From positions 1,736,001 through 1,800,000 of the forward strand of contig JANFAH010000006.1 of NCBI GenBank assembly GCA_024663395.1: DNA of 64,000 nucleotides, written 5' to 3'. The stretch comes from Pisolithus tinctorius (taxonomy: Eukaryota; Basidiomycota; Agaricomycetes; Boletales; Pisolithaceae). The notes beneath the pieces were generated by a model. The model did no database searches. It was not told the origin of the DNA and worked only from the letters and a program-made list of their open reading frames with translations. The first letter of the stretch is position 1. Each line of letters starts with the position of its first letter. Shown piece after piece: positions 10,869 through 23,250 of this stretch. The position numbers and the translations under genes were made by a program.

Positions 10869-11556
10869 TATCCGGTATACCACTTATGATAGGTTATGTG
10901 GGATCCGGCCACGACACTTTCTCTGCTGTTGGAATATTCTCATGGATGTCCGTAGTTCCCGAAGTGTGCAATAGTTGGTAGCCCTAATACTATTTCAATC
11001 GACCATCGTTTTTCAGAGGTTTAAATAAGGTTAACTGAATAACACAGAAATTAATGTGTGCATGATATCAGTGTAGTGTCCTGAATTCTGTTGCATCGTC
11101 TTCCTGGAGGGCGGGCGTGTCAGATGTCACGTGATGCATGCGACATCGCGTCTCAGCGACGCTGCGCCACTAATTGTTTGACCAAAGGTTGCAAGCCAGA
11201 TAGAGACACTTCAGATTGTACATGGATGAAGCTGAAGGCGACTTTCAGGTGGAATGTCCCATTCACTTGGATTTTGTACCTCTCAGGAACATTCTTGCGT
11301 TCAGTTGCGGTATATTCTCGTCTACACACACCCTCTTTCATCCCTACACTGATCCACTGCTCCAGGGCACTGTTTCTGTGCGCCATGCCTAGATGCGCAC
11401 TTCGCCAGTCGTCCGACACGTGTCAGTGCATGCCCAGCGTGTCGGAGTACCATCAGAAGGAAAGATGCGTTCCAGCTCTTCCTTACTATTCGATCCACGT
11501 CCCAGAAGCGTACATCCTCTCCACGTCCGACGCCTCACCCGACTCCCGTAATCGAC
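10869..11556. other. Intergenic stretch upstream of coiled-coil gene
   Basis: An ORF at 11091-11573 (+) has no recognisable features and overlaps the start of the next gene in another frame. From about 11460 the frame of the next gene is already open and Ser/Pro/Arg-rich, so its true first exon may lie here. Confidence 0.4.
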
Positions 11557-12721
11557 TTGAACACCTCTGGTGACGAAGCTCCCTTGGTTCTTATATTGCA
11601 ACTCAAAGAGAAGAATCGTACACTCCTTTCGGAAATCAGCTCTCTCAGAGATGATCTTCGCCGTGCCCAATTAGCAGCAGATTCTTGGGCGACTTTGCAA
11701 ACGAGTCTCAAGGATGAAAATTCTCGCCTGAAACACGAATGCGATTGGTTGCTGGAGGAGAACTTACGAATTGAGGGTCAACGCGAGTCGCTGGAGCTAC
11801 GGTATACCCAGGAAAAAGAGATTTCTAGTCGCTTATCAATTGATAACGATAGGCTAAAAGAGGAGTTAGCAAAAGTTAAGGCAGAACTCCAGAAATCCTT
11901 AACATCGAAGCGTCAAGCAGCTGAGGAGATACGAAATGAGCGGGATCGCGTCAAACTCTTCGAAGAGCGGTGTCAAAAGTTTAAGAGACAAGTATATCAG
12001 TCCTATGAATATGCTAAATTTCCTACTGATCGTGCTTCCCATCACTTCATTCTAGTTGGACCTGGAGAAGAAGAAGCGGAAGGCACTTGAGAGCGAAAAC
12101 AGGCAGTTGCGCTGTCCACCGCCAGATATCGAAGACGAATCATTGGTCGTTATTGATCCCAACCAGCCAGACCGCCTTGGACCAGATAAACCGGATTTTG
12201 CCTGGTTAGAAGATGCATGTGCCGTACAGGGTGAACGACTCGAGGATGACGATGGTCGCGCCAGCTCGGAAACGGAGGAAGGAAGCATTGGCGGTGATTT
12301 TCCTCCTTGTCCCCCCGATACGGGAGGCAAGTGGGGCACCGAAGGGGGCGAAACGGAGATCGTAGATGATCGGGATCGACCACTACCTCTCGATCGAGAG
12401 TGCCCACCTAGGAAGCCAGTCTCTCGCTTCTCTTCAGATTGGAGCCTTGGACCAGAAGCAGAAATATCGTTAGGAGCACATAGAAAGCGGAAGCATGCCG
12501 ATACTCGCCTAGTTGGAAGCAAGTTTTTCAAGGTTAAGCACAACACGCGCTCGGAAAATGTTGGTGGGTCATCATCCCACGGGAAACCTCGCCGTACTCC
12601 AGGCGGCGTCCTGCCCGACGACTGGTTGGACCCGAAGCTTCCCTTCCTTGTGGATGGCCGTGGCCGCGTGCAGGGTACTGTTGCTCTTGGCTCGAGACAG
12701 CGGTTGAATTCCAAAAATTGA
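11557..12721 (+). CDS. Coiled-coil protein, function unknown
   Basis: Two exons, about 11557-11991 and 12056-12721, with a 64-nt GTATAT..TAG intron joining FKRQ/LDLEKKKRKALE. The first ~190 residues are a long predicted coiled coil rich in E, K, R, L with heptad-like spacing (LKEKNRTLLSEISSLRDDLR, then ENSRLKHECDWLLEENLRIE). The second half is acidic and Pro/Gly-rich (VVIDPNQPDRLGPDKPDF), and the tail is LPFLVDGRGRVQGTVALGSR. The true start is uncertain: the frame is open for at least 25 codons upstream (TPHPTPVIDLNTSGDEAP). No catalytic motif is seen. A long antisense ORF (12052-12714) mirrors exon 2 and was discarded. Confidence 0.65.
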
Positions 12722-12877
12722 TAATCTTGCGATTTACCGAACTACATGCATAACGAGGACTACATGTTGCACTTCACAAGTACAAAAGTACAATGTATTT
12801 CTCTCACTGTATAAATATATGGATACGAATCGTGGCGCCTGAGCCGTGTACAACGATCACGTTCTCTATGACAGCCT

Positions 12878-13616
12878 CTACTTTCCTCCAGCGAGCAATC
12901 GCACACCTTCCCCATCCGCAACTTCAATGAGCTGCGCGCGCCCAGAGCGAGTGAGAACGGTAATGGCACGCCGCAAAAGTGAAAGAGGTATCCCCGAAAG
13001 CGGTGAAGGTACGGGTGGGTCGGTGATTTCGTACATCGTCAAGATAGTATTTATTTGACCAGTGGCGGTTCCCTTGCATAGAACATCAGCGGACTGGAAG
13101 ATTTAAGAGACCGTATGATGGAAAACATACCCAAGAATGTAGAACGTCTGCCCACTCTTCCGGGAGACGCCATAGGAGAACGACTGAACGAGTTTGCTTT
13201 GGTGGTTCGTAATATGCAAGATCACGAGACACCATAGCAGAAATTAGAGAGGTCAGATAACTAGGGATTACCCGTCCTGTCCCCATGTTCTTCAAGCACA
13301 TTCATCCAGGTGATCATTGACCAAAACTCACGATTAATACGTTCGTTGCGCAGTACTTCATCCCAATCTCCGCCAGCTACTTCTGCGTCCTCCACACGAA
13401 TGACGAACAAACGGCGGTGTCGTGCATAGGAAAGAATTAATTGTATCCAGTTATTTACGAAGGTATTCTGAGTTATAGGGTTTGGCTGTTCACTAGGGGG
13501 AAGTTACCGTTTGTAAACTTTGATATGCAGCCATATCAGATGACATACGTGAAGAACGCATGCGCAGCATGGATGGAGGGCAACAGAAAACCTGCGCAGC
13601 AATCAGTTGTTCCCAT
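12878..13616 (-). CDS. VPS25: ESCRT-II subunit VPS25
   Basis: Start ATG at 13616-13614 opens MGTTDCCAGFLLPSIHAAHA. After intron removal it continues NNWIQLILSYARHRRLFVIR, VEDAEVAGGDWDEVLRNERI, then RVIPSYLTSLISAMVSRDLA and YEPPKQTRSVVLLWRLPEEW. The last exon reads TILTMYEITDPPVPSPLSG, LLRRAITVLTRSGRAQLIEV and ends ADGEGVRLLAGGK (stop TAG 12880-12878). This covers the whole of VPS25, two winged-helix repeats, at normal length (about 190 aa), including the conserved N-terminal P-S-x-H-x..PFF-like and PPKQTRS motifs. In ESCRT-II it binds VPS22/VPS36 and VPS20 to sort ubiquitinated cargo into multivesicular bodies. Several short introns; no lesion seen. It is divergent with RPL11 at 13888, so about 270 bp serve both promoters. 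Confidence 0.92.
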
Positions 13617-13887
13617 CGGCGGAAATACGACAGGATTACTTGCCTGATGGTGTGGTATGAGTAGTAAGTTGCATGTCCGGTGCACTGCGACTTGTTGCTG
13701 TGTTACAGCTTCAGAGGCTCACGTGACAGGAGAATAGGGGTGTTCCCTATTTGTGCAGTCGGCAATTGCCACTAAACTGCCCAGCTGTCAAAATAAAGTT
13801 CCAAGCCACATTTCGCCATGCACGCCCGTCACACAGGGTGGATCACAGGCTGACCGCGAAGACCCCCCCAGCAACAAAACCGACGAC

Positions 13888-14584
13888 ATGGTGAGTGTGT
13901 TCCGACAAATGTTGTTAGACACTGTCGAATTTTCGATATTCAATAGGCCGAACAAAAGACAGCGCTCACTAACCCCATGAAGGAGCTTAGAATCGACAAG
14001 CTCGTCATCAGTACGTGCAGTAACCTCAGTGAATAATAGTGTAGTCAACGTCAAATCTTGGTTAGACATCAGTGTCGGAGAATCAGGAGATCGTCTCACC
14101 CGTGCCTCGAAAGTCTTGGAACAGTTGACTGGTCAAACACCAGTTACCTCCAAGGCACGTTATACCGTTCGTCAATTCGGCATTCGACGAAACGAGAAAA
14201 TCGCTGTACACGTTACCATTCGCGGACCCAAAGCAGAGGAGATTCTTGAGCGCGGTCTCAAGGTAAAGGAGTACGAGTTGAGGCGGAAGAACTTTTCAGA
14301 AACGGGCAACTTTGGCTTCGGTATACAAGAGCACATTGATCTTGGTGCCAGATATGACCCTGGTATCGGTATCTTTGGAATGGACTTCTATGTGGTCATG
14401 GGGAGACCAGGGATCCGGGTTGCAAGGAGAAAGGAACGGCAGTCTCGGGTTGGTGCTCCGCACCGCGTCAACAAGGATGATACGATGGCGTGGTTCAAGC
14501 AGAGGTTCGATGGTATCATATTGGTGGGTTATCGTCTTTTATAGTGACGTGCTAGCATCGATGCTCATTTTCTTCTAGAAATAA
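13888..14584 (+). CDS. RPL11: 60S ribosomal protein L11 (uL5)
   Basis: Four exons. The first is only the ATG (13888-13890); introns are 13891-13946, 14011-14065 and one from about 14525 to 14578. The protein reads [60 protein letters not shown] and [20 protein letters not shown], and ends [12 protein letters not shown] at TAA 14582-14584. This is a full-length eukaryotic uL5, which contacts 5S rRNA in the central protuberance. An ATG-only first exon is common in ribosomal protein genes of basidiomycetes. No lesion. The upstream region shared with VPS25 is short. Confidence 0.95.
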
Positions 14585-15416
14585 TGTTTCATATCCCCGT
14601 CGCGCCACTATGATAAGCAATTGCTTTTCTGTATGCCTCGCACTATTATCATTACACCTATGTGCAACTGCATGCTTCCCCGTGTTAAAATGTTCGACTT
14701 TATTGCTGAGGACCTAATTTCTGGTATCAGGGTGCAGTATCGGGCGTTCTGGCCATACAGAAGAAAAAAGGTAACTTCCCAACCTCCGTCGTGACGAATA
14801 CCCCGGCAGCACGTGTACAAAGCGGTCGAGAATTCATAGGCGATGATTCAGCCAGTACGACGGTAAGGCGGTCATACTCGCATTCGCCATGCGGAAGCGC
14901 AAATAAGGTGTGTGATGACTACCGGTGCGTAGATCATCTCAGAACAGGATAAATATCCGGGAAACTGTGCGAATGAACATTGGGATGCTTGTGGTCCCTC
15001 TGCAACTGATGACTACGAGTCTGCAAATTGTATCTCTGACTGCGATGAAAGCTGGGTATTCCACATCCCTCTTGCGGCAGTTCTTGAAGACACCAAACTG
15101 TTACCAGAAGCCACCTTCCAATGGTAAACGTCCGTTCAACCACAAGTAAGACTAGCGACGCAATCGGTGTTGTGAAGGGCTGAGGAACAACCCCAGAGTT
15201 TAGAAGGTAAGGGGCTAACATCAACACCCCAACTCATTACACAGCGGAGTCCGCAGGTTTGTTTCCGCTGCCTGCGGTCTACTCCAGGCAAGCCCCCACG
15301 TTACTCACATCCTTTCACGCTGCCTAAGCTTGATCCCAATACAGTTCGTAAGCACCTTCTCTCAGTCTTCCGTGTCGCAGATCAACGATAACGCTCAGTA
15401 GTTTACCCGTGAAGGC
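14585..15416 (+). other. Possible exons of an unrecognised gene
   Basis: Two open stretches read like exons. About 14728-14880 gives GAVSGVLAIQKKKGNFPTSV and continues Ser/Thr-rich. About 14944-15124 gives EQDKYPGNCANEHWDACGPS then ISDCDESWVFHIPLAAVLED. A further GT..AG-bounded segment near 15258-15345 reads VCFRCLRSTPGKPPRYSHPF. They could form one plus-strand gene, but no start or continuous splice pattern could be fixed and no family is recognised. Confidence 0.35.
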
Positions 15417-16379
15417 ATGTCTGTCTCTGCCTACGCTTCGTCACCCTTCGACCATGGTAGAGCGGATGTGGTCTTGCGCTCGTCGGACAATGTCGATTTT
15501 CGCGTATTCAGGCTCTTCCTGTCGTTGTCATCTCCGTTCTTCGAGACTCTCTTCGACCTTCCCCAACCATCCGAAGAGAAGCATGGGGACGCAGAGACAA
15601 AGGATGGATTGCCTGTCATTCCTGTCTCGGAGGACAGCAAGACTTTAGAAGCTGTCCTCCGCTTCTGTTACCCCCGCACACTGATAGAGAAGACAATTAG
15701 CATCAAACACTTCAAGGACGGTGTCAAAATGCTAGAAGCGGCGAAAAAGTATTCTCTTGACGGAGCCGAAAGCGCTATCCGAAAAACCCTGTTCAGCACC
15801 AATAATTTGGAGGCTGACCCCTTGCGTTGTTTCGTCGTAGCGCGCCAAGCTCGGATGCGGGACGAGACTATCCTGTCTGCCAAGTATTGCTTGCAAACAG
15901 GTCTCATTCCAGGTTGGTTTGAAGAGATCGAGATGATTACTGCCACCGATCTCCTCGACTTGTTGGCCTACCATGAGAAGTGTGGAAAGGCTGCGCAGCA
16001 ACTGCAATCCAGCTATTCATGGATCGAGCGACACTACAAGAACCGGTCGGCGATTCCATGGATTTTTGGCAAGGCCTCAGGTCGCCCCTGCCCTTGTCCC
16101 AGGTCAGACAAGATAAAGTTATTTGGTCGGAAGCATCTGGTGTGGTGGGAAGAATTTATGGAAGCCACTTTCCAGACTCTGAAAGAGAAACCATGCGCCC
16201 GCACAGTACGCGAGTCGGTCGAAAAGACCATCACCGACGTTAGAAGTCGTGATTGCCGCTCTTGTGCTCCCAACATAGCCACTGTCATGCATCAATTTGC
16301 TGACCTGTTCGCAAAGAAGGTGGAAGAAGTCGTTGCTGAGGTAAACTCGTTTGTATCCTCTGTCGAGAAGATGCGATAA
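15417..16379 (+). CDS. BTB/POZ domain protein, single exon
   Basis: An uninterrupted 320-residue frame from ATG 15417 to TAA 16377-16379. Residues about 14-120 form the BTB core: ADVVLRSSDNVDFRVFRLFL, SLSSPFFETLF, then PVIPVSEDSKTLEAVLRFCY. The next ~100 residues are the helical extension (EAAKKYSLDGAESAIRKTLF). The C-terminal part has a Cys-rich stretch (GRPCPCPRSD, CRSCAPN) and LVWWEEFMEATFQTLKEKPC. This is a large lineage-specific agaricomycete family with unknown partners. It is duplicated downstream (17961-18918), where the copy is broken, so this one is probably the functional member. Confidence 0.85.
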   Translation: MSVSAYASSPFDHGRADVVLRSSDNVDFRVFRLFLSLSSPFFETLFDLPQPSEEKHGDAETKDGLPVIPVSEDSKTLEAVLRFCYPRTLIEKTISIKHFKDGVKMLEAAKKYSLDGAESAIRKTLFSTNNLEADPLRCFVVARQARMRDETILSAKYCLQTGLIPGWFEEIEMITATDLLDLLAYHEKCGKAAQQLQSSYSWIERHYKNRSAIPWIFGKASGRPCPCPRSDKIKLFGRKHLVWWEEFMEATFQTLKEKPCARTVRESVEKTITDVRSRDCRSCAPNIATVMHQFADLFAKKVEEVVAEVNSFVSSVEKMR

Positions 16380-17960
16380 TGTCGGTTGGCAGGTCAAGTT
16401 TGTTAGCACTAACTCCCCGACGTAAACTCCTGAAATATTGGCATTTGAGGCCCCATTGACTATTTCGATTCCCTGCTACCCAAGGACCTGCTTTTCTAGT
16501 ACATTATCTGTACCCCTCTCGCGAATTTACCCGGTATGAAGAACAGCATGTAATTCACGTTATGTATGTATGGGCATCCCTTTGCGTTGCGGGGATTCCA
16601 AGTTGACATGGACATTATAATATTCCCCACTTTCAATTTTCCACCCTGCCATCGTCAGTTTGTTGGTAGCATCCTTTCATTGAAGAGAATCATCTCGACG
16701 AGTGTGATCGGTCGGGGAAACCGTTGGCTCGGTTTTTTGAGGCAGCGTGCTCGCGGCTGAGGTTCGTGGTCATGAAGCGTGGGACAGTAAAGGGTAGGTC
16801 TGTTGTTTCGTTGAAAACAGCACAACCACCTTCTACTGTCTCACTGATACGTGAAGGCGCGGGTTTCTTACTGGGGCCGAGATTTCCGAGCCGTTGATAT
16901 CTGTTTTATCGTCAGTTGGCTTCGGAAGGTCTATCATGGTATTCCGCCTATTCCGACGGTGACAATGGTGCCGGTACTGCTGTGCGTCTCTTCTATTCCA
17001 TTTCTGAAGAAAGTTCCTTCAACTGTGCACTCAAGTCCGACGGAAGCGCATGTCGACCATTGCCCGAGGCAGGTCCTGATCAGTCATTCTTCAAGGAGGA
17101 CGTTCTATCGAAGTAAGAGGTTCAGGAAGATGGCGTGTTGCCGTATCACCCAATCGTTGAAGTTGACTTTATCTAATGAACCTTCATCTTTTGTGCGATA
17201 TCGACTGTCCGCGGCGTTCTCAGCAAGCCACTGTGCCCTACTGCCTCTCCCGGTCTCAATCATCGGAGTTGCCCGTACAACACAGTTACACGCTTAGCCG
17301 TCATTTATTGCTCTGGCCCGGCTCTGACCGTGCACACTCGAGGTGACTTCATTGTCCGCACCATCGCAACTCATCCCGGCAGGATATTCAAAGTGAATTA
17401 TTCCAGGATTCGCAACCGAAAACACCACTACAATAAAGTGCGACGGTCGTGTTTCGTCCATCTCTCAGCATCCCAAATGCTGCGCATCACGCTGCCATAG
17501 GTTTGTAGACCACGGCCGATCAAGACGTAAAAAATTTGCTCCCTGAGGTTCCCTCGGGCGGACGCACGCACTGCGTCCATTGAGCCCTGAGCATCGATTG
17601 GGCCATTCGGCCTCGCCTCAAGGTATCGTGTCATTCAATACATACCACATGCAACGCTGCAGCCACTCTGGTACCGCGGCTAATCTTATCTTGACGCTGA
17701 CTGCGAAGCCTCCCGAGGGTTGTTATAAGTACTGAACTCACGATGTAATAGACTGCAAGAATTGTGGAAGAGAGCCAAAGGTTTAAAATCATACAAGATG
17801 AGCAGCCACTGCAACTCGCGCCAGTTCAGTACACAGAACGAAGACCGCTGGCTTGTCCCACCGTTTGCTACTCCAGGCATGTTTATCTTTGTCCTTGTGA
17901 TATCCATATTTTTCACACTACTTTCTCGGCATGGATCGGCGATAGCGGTCAGCAGAAGGC
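16380..17960. other. Spacer between the two BTB paralogues
   Basis: Open frames at 16851-17297 and 16916-17116 (+) and 17428-17634 (-) have no recognised domains. CpG content is normal. It may contain a decayed gene that I cannot identify. The last ~200 bp precede the second BTB copy. Confidence 0.35.
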
Positions 17961-18918
17961 ATGCCTGCCCCAGTCTACGCCTCGTCGGACAACGTCGATT
18001 TTCGTGTATTCAAACTCTTCCTTTCATTGTCGTCTCCATTCTTCGAGACTCTGTTCGATCTCCCTCAGCCATCCGAAGCAGAGCATCCTGCGGACACTGA
18101 GACGAAAGATGGATTGCCTGTACTTCCAGTCTCAGAGGACAGCAGGACTTTAGATGCACTCCTCCGCTTTTGTTACCCCTGTACGCTGACCGAGAATCCT
18201 CCTCTTAACCACTTCAGAGACGTGGTCAAAGTACTGGAGGCGGCACAAAAGTATGCTCTTGATAAAGTCGAGAACACCATCCGGAAGGCCCTTTTCAACC
18301 CTACCATTCTAGAGTTGAACTCCCTGCGTTGTTTTGCCATCGCACGCCAAGCTCACCTGCGGGAAGAGACTGTTCTGGCTGCCAGGTATTCTCTGAGGAT
18401 ATCCCTCGTTCCAAATTGGTTCGAAGAGATCGAGATGATTACTGCCACCGATCTCCTCGCCCCGTTGGCTTATAAATCAGAAGTGTGGATGGGCCGCGCA
18501 GACACTGCAACTCGGTTTCTCGTGGATTGAAGAGCATTACCAGAGCCGTGCAGCGGTTCCATGGATTTTTGGTGAAACTCCGGGTCGCTCGTGCGGTTGT
18601 CCGAGGGCAGATACGATAAAGTTGTTTGGCCAGAAGCATCTCGTATGGTGGGAAGAGTTTATGGAAGCTACCTTCCGAACTCTGAAGGAGAAACCATGCG
18701 CCCGCACCGTGCACAAGTCGGTCGAAAAGACAATCGGGGAAGTCAGGCGACGTAACTGCCAATCTTGCACTCCCGATATAGCCACTGTGATGAATCAATT
18801 TGCCGACCTGTTTGCAAGAAAAGTGGAAGAACTGGTTTCAGAGGTAACTTCCACATCCCCCAGGAGACCACTGCCGTATGTGAAAGTAATGTCGGTTTGC
18901 AGGTCGAGCTTCACTTGA
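17961..18918 (+). pseudogene. BTB/POZ paralogue, frameshifted tandem copy
   Basis: This copy matches the 15417-16379 gene over its length (SSDNVDFRVFKLFLSLSSPF, FEEIEMITATDLLAPLAY, LVWWEEFMEATFRTLKEKPC). Two differences break it. A deletion removes the segment equivalent to DHGRADVVLR, the first BTB strand. A one-base insertion near 18475 (TATAAATCAG versus TACCATGAG) shifts the frame, stopping it at 18528; the original frame resumes downstream through FSWIEEHYQSRAAVPWIFG. It is the last host-like locus before the CpG-poor transposon region. Confidence 0.8.
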
Positions 18919-20732
18919 CCTACTAGTTTCTCCCCCCTTCGTATGAATTTCTGGATGACTCTTACAAATGACTGGGGCTTTAACCTTGTATCACTATATT
19001 ACATACACTGTATGTTGTACGTCCGCTTTTCAAACAGTTTGTGCCATTCCTGCGAGTTTATTTGGAGGTACTATAAATGTACCACAAACTGGGGCTCAGC
19101 AAGATGACCAACCATATCACCAAAGCCTTTGCACAATGATGATCTGGACTCTGTGCACCCTCTGCATACTCAGCAAACCATTCAAGTTGTGCCATGACAC
19201 TTTGCTGAGTACTCACAAGCCCACAGCATTGTGTCTTGCGATCTCAATGCTGATACAACATGATTCACAGGAATTGTTTACAGGTTTAGGGCCTGAATGG
19301 TAGTGGAATTTCTGCTTCCTTATGCAAAACATATACAAACCAACTCTGTGTGGAGTTCAGTGGACTTCTAAGTTGATAATTGTGGACTATCTGTGACTGT
19401 GGTGTTTACTGATCAGGTGATGAATCACAGCTGCCCACATTGCATAATATGATATGCCACCTTGATGAACTGACCTTTATTGCAGGCTAGACCATTCCAT
19501 GTCCCCAACCCACTGCTCACATTGACTTTGCAGCAAGATGGAAGGTAGGGGTTCTGGGTCAAAAGGAAAGGCCCTGTCAATCAGTTTGAGCTCTGAGCCT
19601 CAGCTGAAGTTGTGAGCTGTATAGCCCCATGCAGATGTTGAGATGCTTCTCAATTTTGTGGAGGAAATCTGACCCAAGGCAGGTGATTGTATGGTCTTTC
19701 AACTAGGGCACTTCAATGATTTGGTATCTCAGTTACCTGTCCAAGCCAATGGCTACCATAAAACTGTGAAAAGCTGTTATGACAAGTGGGAAAGTGTGCA
19801 TTTATTGATTTATCCTTGCATTTGGTGTGAGTGTCATATCCATGACTCTCAGACTCAGTCCTGGTCCAGTCCAGTCCAGTCCCCTAACCCCTATCTCTGG
19901 TCAAGTCTGGTCCTAGTCCAGCCTAGAAAACTCAACTCCAGCCCTAGATAACCCAACTCTGGCCTGAATAACTCAAGTCTGGTCTTTTACCCCTATCTCC
20001 AGTCCACTCTGGCCTCCTGGCCTTGTGCTGCTCCACCCCAGTCCTCCCAGGTCCATGTCCAGGTCACCCAGACATAACTCCAGTCTGTTTTCCTTTGTTT
20101 GTACTATATTTAGTCTAGTCCCCTTTGCTGATCTTGCTTACTGTACAAACCTGTGTCTGACTCCAGTTATGCCGGTCACCCAGACTTTGACTATTAGTCT
20201 CAGCACAGCCTCTGTGGCTATCCTCTTGCTAATCATCTTTCTAATAGCTTATCAACAAGTCCAGCTCTATGTTCATTACCCTGGACTGGCCTTGTGTATT
20301 TAACCCATGTACATACTTCATAGCGCCTCAGTCAGAATATCAATTTAGTATTACCCTCAACTCTGTACTACACCCTGAGTCTACTCTATAGCTAAGGCCA
20401 AGCCTTAAGCTATCCCCAGCCCCTGTCCTGGACCTCTCCCCAGCTTGCATAAGGGTACAGCACATAAGCTGAGACCAAGGGAGGTAGATCCAACCCTGGA
20501 CCAGCTTCCCCCTGTGTGCACTCCAAGACCAGTCAGTTTCCCATGCTACCAGTCTTATTCCCACACTACCAGTCTTAAGTCCAGTCCTCCAGACTTAACC
20601 CCTAACCTCTGGCCTTAACTCCAGTCCAACCAGACTTAACCCCTGTCTCCTGGCCTTGACTCTGGCCACCCAGACTAGCCCCTGTCACCTGGTCTTGAAG
20701 CCTGGTCACCTGAGGGTAAACCCATACTTGAC
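18919..20732. repeat. CpG-poor repetitive DNA with degenerate CCAGTC-type repeats
   Basis: CpG is nearly absent here (one seen near 20324). Short CCAGTCC/CTCTGGCC-like units recur at about 19858-20060 and 20555-20710. A TATA-like TGTATTTAACC lies near 20295, and the segment ends ACTTGACA directly at R1 copy A. This looks like an old, CpG-decayed LTR or LTR remnant. No open frame with recognisable homology remains. Confidence 0.5.
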
Positions 20733-22602
20733 AGTGAGTCAAAGTGTGGAAAGGTGGCAGAAACCAACCAAAATCAACACCAAAGACAAATAAAAAGGCA
20801 AGTGGTGGTGTGCCTCCACAGTACCTGGAGGGCAGAAAAATCTAACATGTGGGGGAGTTTTCTATAGAGGGTGCTCCTGGCACAAGTTGATGATGAGTTA
20901 CACAAGAGCAGATGAGTGAGTGATGACTGGATGGGGGATGCTGAACAGAGTGAAGGTGTTCAGCTGAGAGTACCCTGGAGTAATGGACCTTGACATAATG
21001 TGCTCCTGGCACAAGTTGATGACAAGTTATGCAGGAGGGGATGAATGACTAAGCAGGTGTGCTGACTAAGCACAGATTCTTCAGATAATGAATGAAGGTA
21101 GATAGACCCTTGATGGAGCCTCAACTACCAAGGATGATGATTGGTGACAGATAGACTCTTCCAAATGAGCCTCAACTGTTGATGACAAGTTATGCACTGA
21201 ACTGACTGCTGAGTGACTTCTGACTGACAGGATTGCTTGTTGGGTTGTAGCTAAGTACATTGGGGTTTATATACTGTGGGGGGAGTGCAGCCTATGACAA
21301 ACAAGGCACAAATGCTTGGTAAGTAATGAGTAAGGACTGTGAGCACTGAGTAATCCTGATGAGTAAGCAAGAAATGAAAAGTAAGCAAGCATAGAAGGAT
21401 TGGTAAGTATTGGAAATAAATGAGTCAAGGACAGTCAAAATATCACAGTATGAGTCAAATAGAGTCAGAAACTGAGCAAGTGCACTGGATCACATTAGGG
21501 GGTGGCAATGCAAGTCAGATCTCAGTGGAGACATCACTGGACCAACAGATTGGATGACAGATGGACAGTGTTTCCAGATGGGGAAGTATTAATTCCAGAA
21601 ATAGATGGCATGAGTTAGGTGTCAAAGGGGTAGGGCATTGGGGGTCTGTGTGGTAATGGGAGCATAGGTGATTGCATCTCCCACCCATTCATCCTCTCAG
21701 TGAAGTCAATAAATACTTCATAAATGGGGCTCTGATGGAGGAGAGGGAGAAGGGGGGATGTCTTCTGCTGGGTCTTGCAGTAAAAAGGCAAGATGCATGT
21801 CATACTTGTCATGGATGTGATCAGGGAGGCTGGAGAACAGTAGATTATACTGCAGCTGTCACAATGTGGGGAAAGTGATGGAGAAGATTGGAATAAAGAC
21901 AGTGCAGAGAGCAGGGAGGAAGGATCCATATGCTTCATCAAGTGGGGAGACCAAAATGACCACATAAGACCTTTGTAACTGAGTGACAGACCTGAGGTGA
22001 CCAAAGAATGTCCTTCTGGAAATCATACTGACAAGGAGAACACACTGGCCAAGCTGCATGGGATGGGATGGGGCTGATGATGATGGAATAAACCAGGGGG
22101 CTTCAGGACAGAAGCTGGTGGGAATGCCTGGCAGATGTATGTAGCCACTGTCTCTGGCAAATGAGACAAGTGAGATGATTGATGAAGAGGTGGCCATATC
22201 TGATGGACTTAGTGATATGAGTGTCTGATGGTTGGAGTGCTGTAGAAATGTGTAGGGTGTGAGGATCCTTTCCAAAATTGGAAGGCAGAATCACATGGCT
22301 GAGCACTTTAAGCAAGTGTGAGAATGGAGTCAATATCTTTGGAAATGGTGGAGATATGATGAAAACTGGAATGCCATACATGGGCACTAAAAACTTTTAC
22401 TGCATGCTTAACTTGCTTCCTCTTTTTTTTTTTTTCTTTAGCACTGACAACTCATTCTTGTGTGAAGGATGACTGCTCATGTCCAGCAGTCCTTCTATGC
22501 ATGAGGGCTTTAGTCTTCACATGCATGGCATGGTGCACAACTCATCAATGAGTTAGGCAGAGTCAGCTGTAACCATGTCCACAACACCTTTGGTGTGTGA
22601 CA
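20733..22602 (-). mobile_element. R1 repeat copy A (1.87 kb, probable solo LTR), fully CpG-decayed
   Basis: A reverse-oriented copy of the repeat also present at 28373, 30743 and 44335. It starts at 22602 (TGTCACACACCAAAGG on the minus strand) and ends at 20733 (rc of GTGAGTCAAAGTG; the expected terminal T is A). I found no CpG in it, whereas copies B and D have dozens. Flanks (TGAC and TTGG) do not form a clear duplication. The internal ORF of the family is disrupted here. Confidence 0.85.
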
Positions 22603-23250
22603 TTGGTATCACTCATCTCATACAAAGCTGAAACAGGATTACTATGCAGCTTCAGCTGTTGCAAGGGGATCAGGACTCACATATTCAGCAGCAAAAGGTG
22701 CTGATGTCATAACTGAGGCAGGGCAGCTTGTGGTGGATGATGCCATCAAGGTACATATGTCTGAGATTTTTTCCTGGCATGGCACAAAAATCCTTGACCT
22801 TGCCCTTCCTGACAAGGTGAGGGGTGCCAATGCATGCCATGCCACTGGTGCCCAACCCCCTGCCCAAAGGTCCCAGGCTTCTACTTCCACATCATCCAAT
22901 TTTCCCAGCTCCATTGCACACCCTGCCATATCACCTCAGCCCTCATCTATGCAGCCCCCCACACCACCATCATTCCCACAGCCTGCTGTGCAGCATCAGC
23001 TACTGTTCACACAACCTCACATGCAGTATCATCCGCTGCCTGTGCAACCTGCCACACAGTTTGCCTTCATGCAGGATCAATCCAGGTTTCCCAATCAACA
23101 TCAAATCATGCAGACTCTTTGGAGTGTGCAGCCTGCCATAAACATTCAAGGTATGCCTGTACCACAGGGTGTTTCATAGGCCCTGTCCAGTGTGCCACCT
23201 GTATGAAGCAACCAAAGACATGAGTCTTCTCAGCTATCACTTCAAACCAG
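22603..23250 (+). other. Transposon-derived or unknown open frame before gypsy-1
   Basis: An ORF at 22730-23179 reads VDDAIKVHMSEIFSWHGTKI, then a Pro/Gln-rich tail (SPQPSSMQPPTPPSFPQPAV). The frame extends upstream (AAKGADVITEAGQLV) past a stop. No family recognised. CpG content is very low, as in the flanking repeats. Position 23246-23250 (ACCAG) is the left target duplication of gypsy-1, so this DNA was once contiguous with 34265 onward. Confidence 0.4.

Noticed and set aside
12052..12714. 220-codon minus-strand ORF
   Set aside because: Mirror of the coiled-coil gene's second exon; the plus-strand frame has a supported intron and continuous charged protein, the minus frame has low-complexity Ser/Arg only.
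16851..17297. 148-codon ORF between BTB genes
   Set aside because: No domain, no start context, and overlapping frames are equally open; not reported as a gene.
20729..22606. Target duplication for R1 copy A
   Set aside because: Flanks TGAC and TTGG do not match even with CpG decay, and the left terminal base is altered; the boundary abuts another LTR-like end, so I make no claim.
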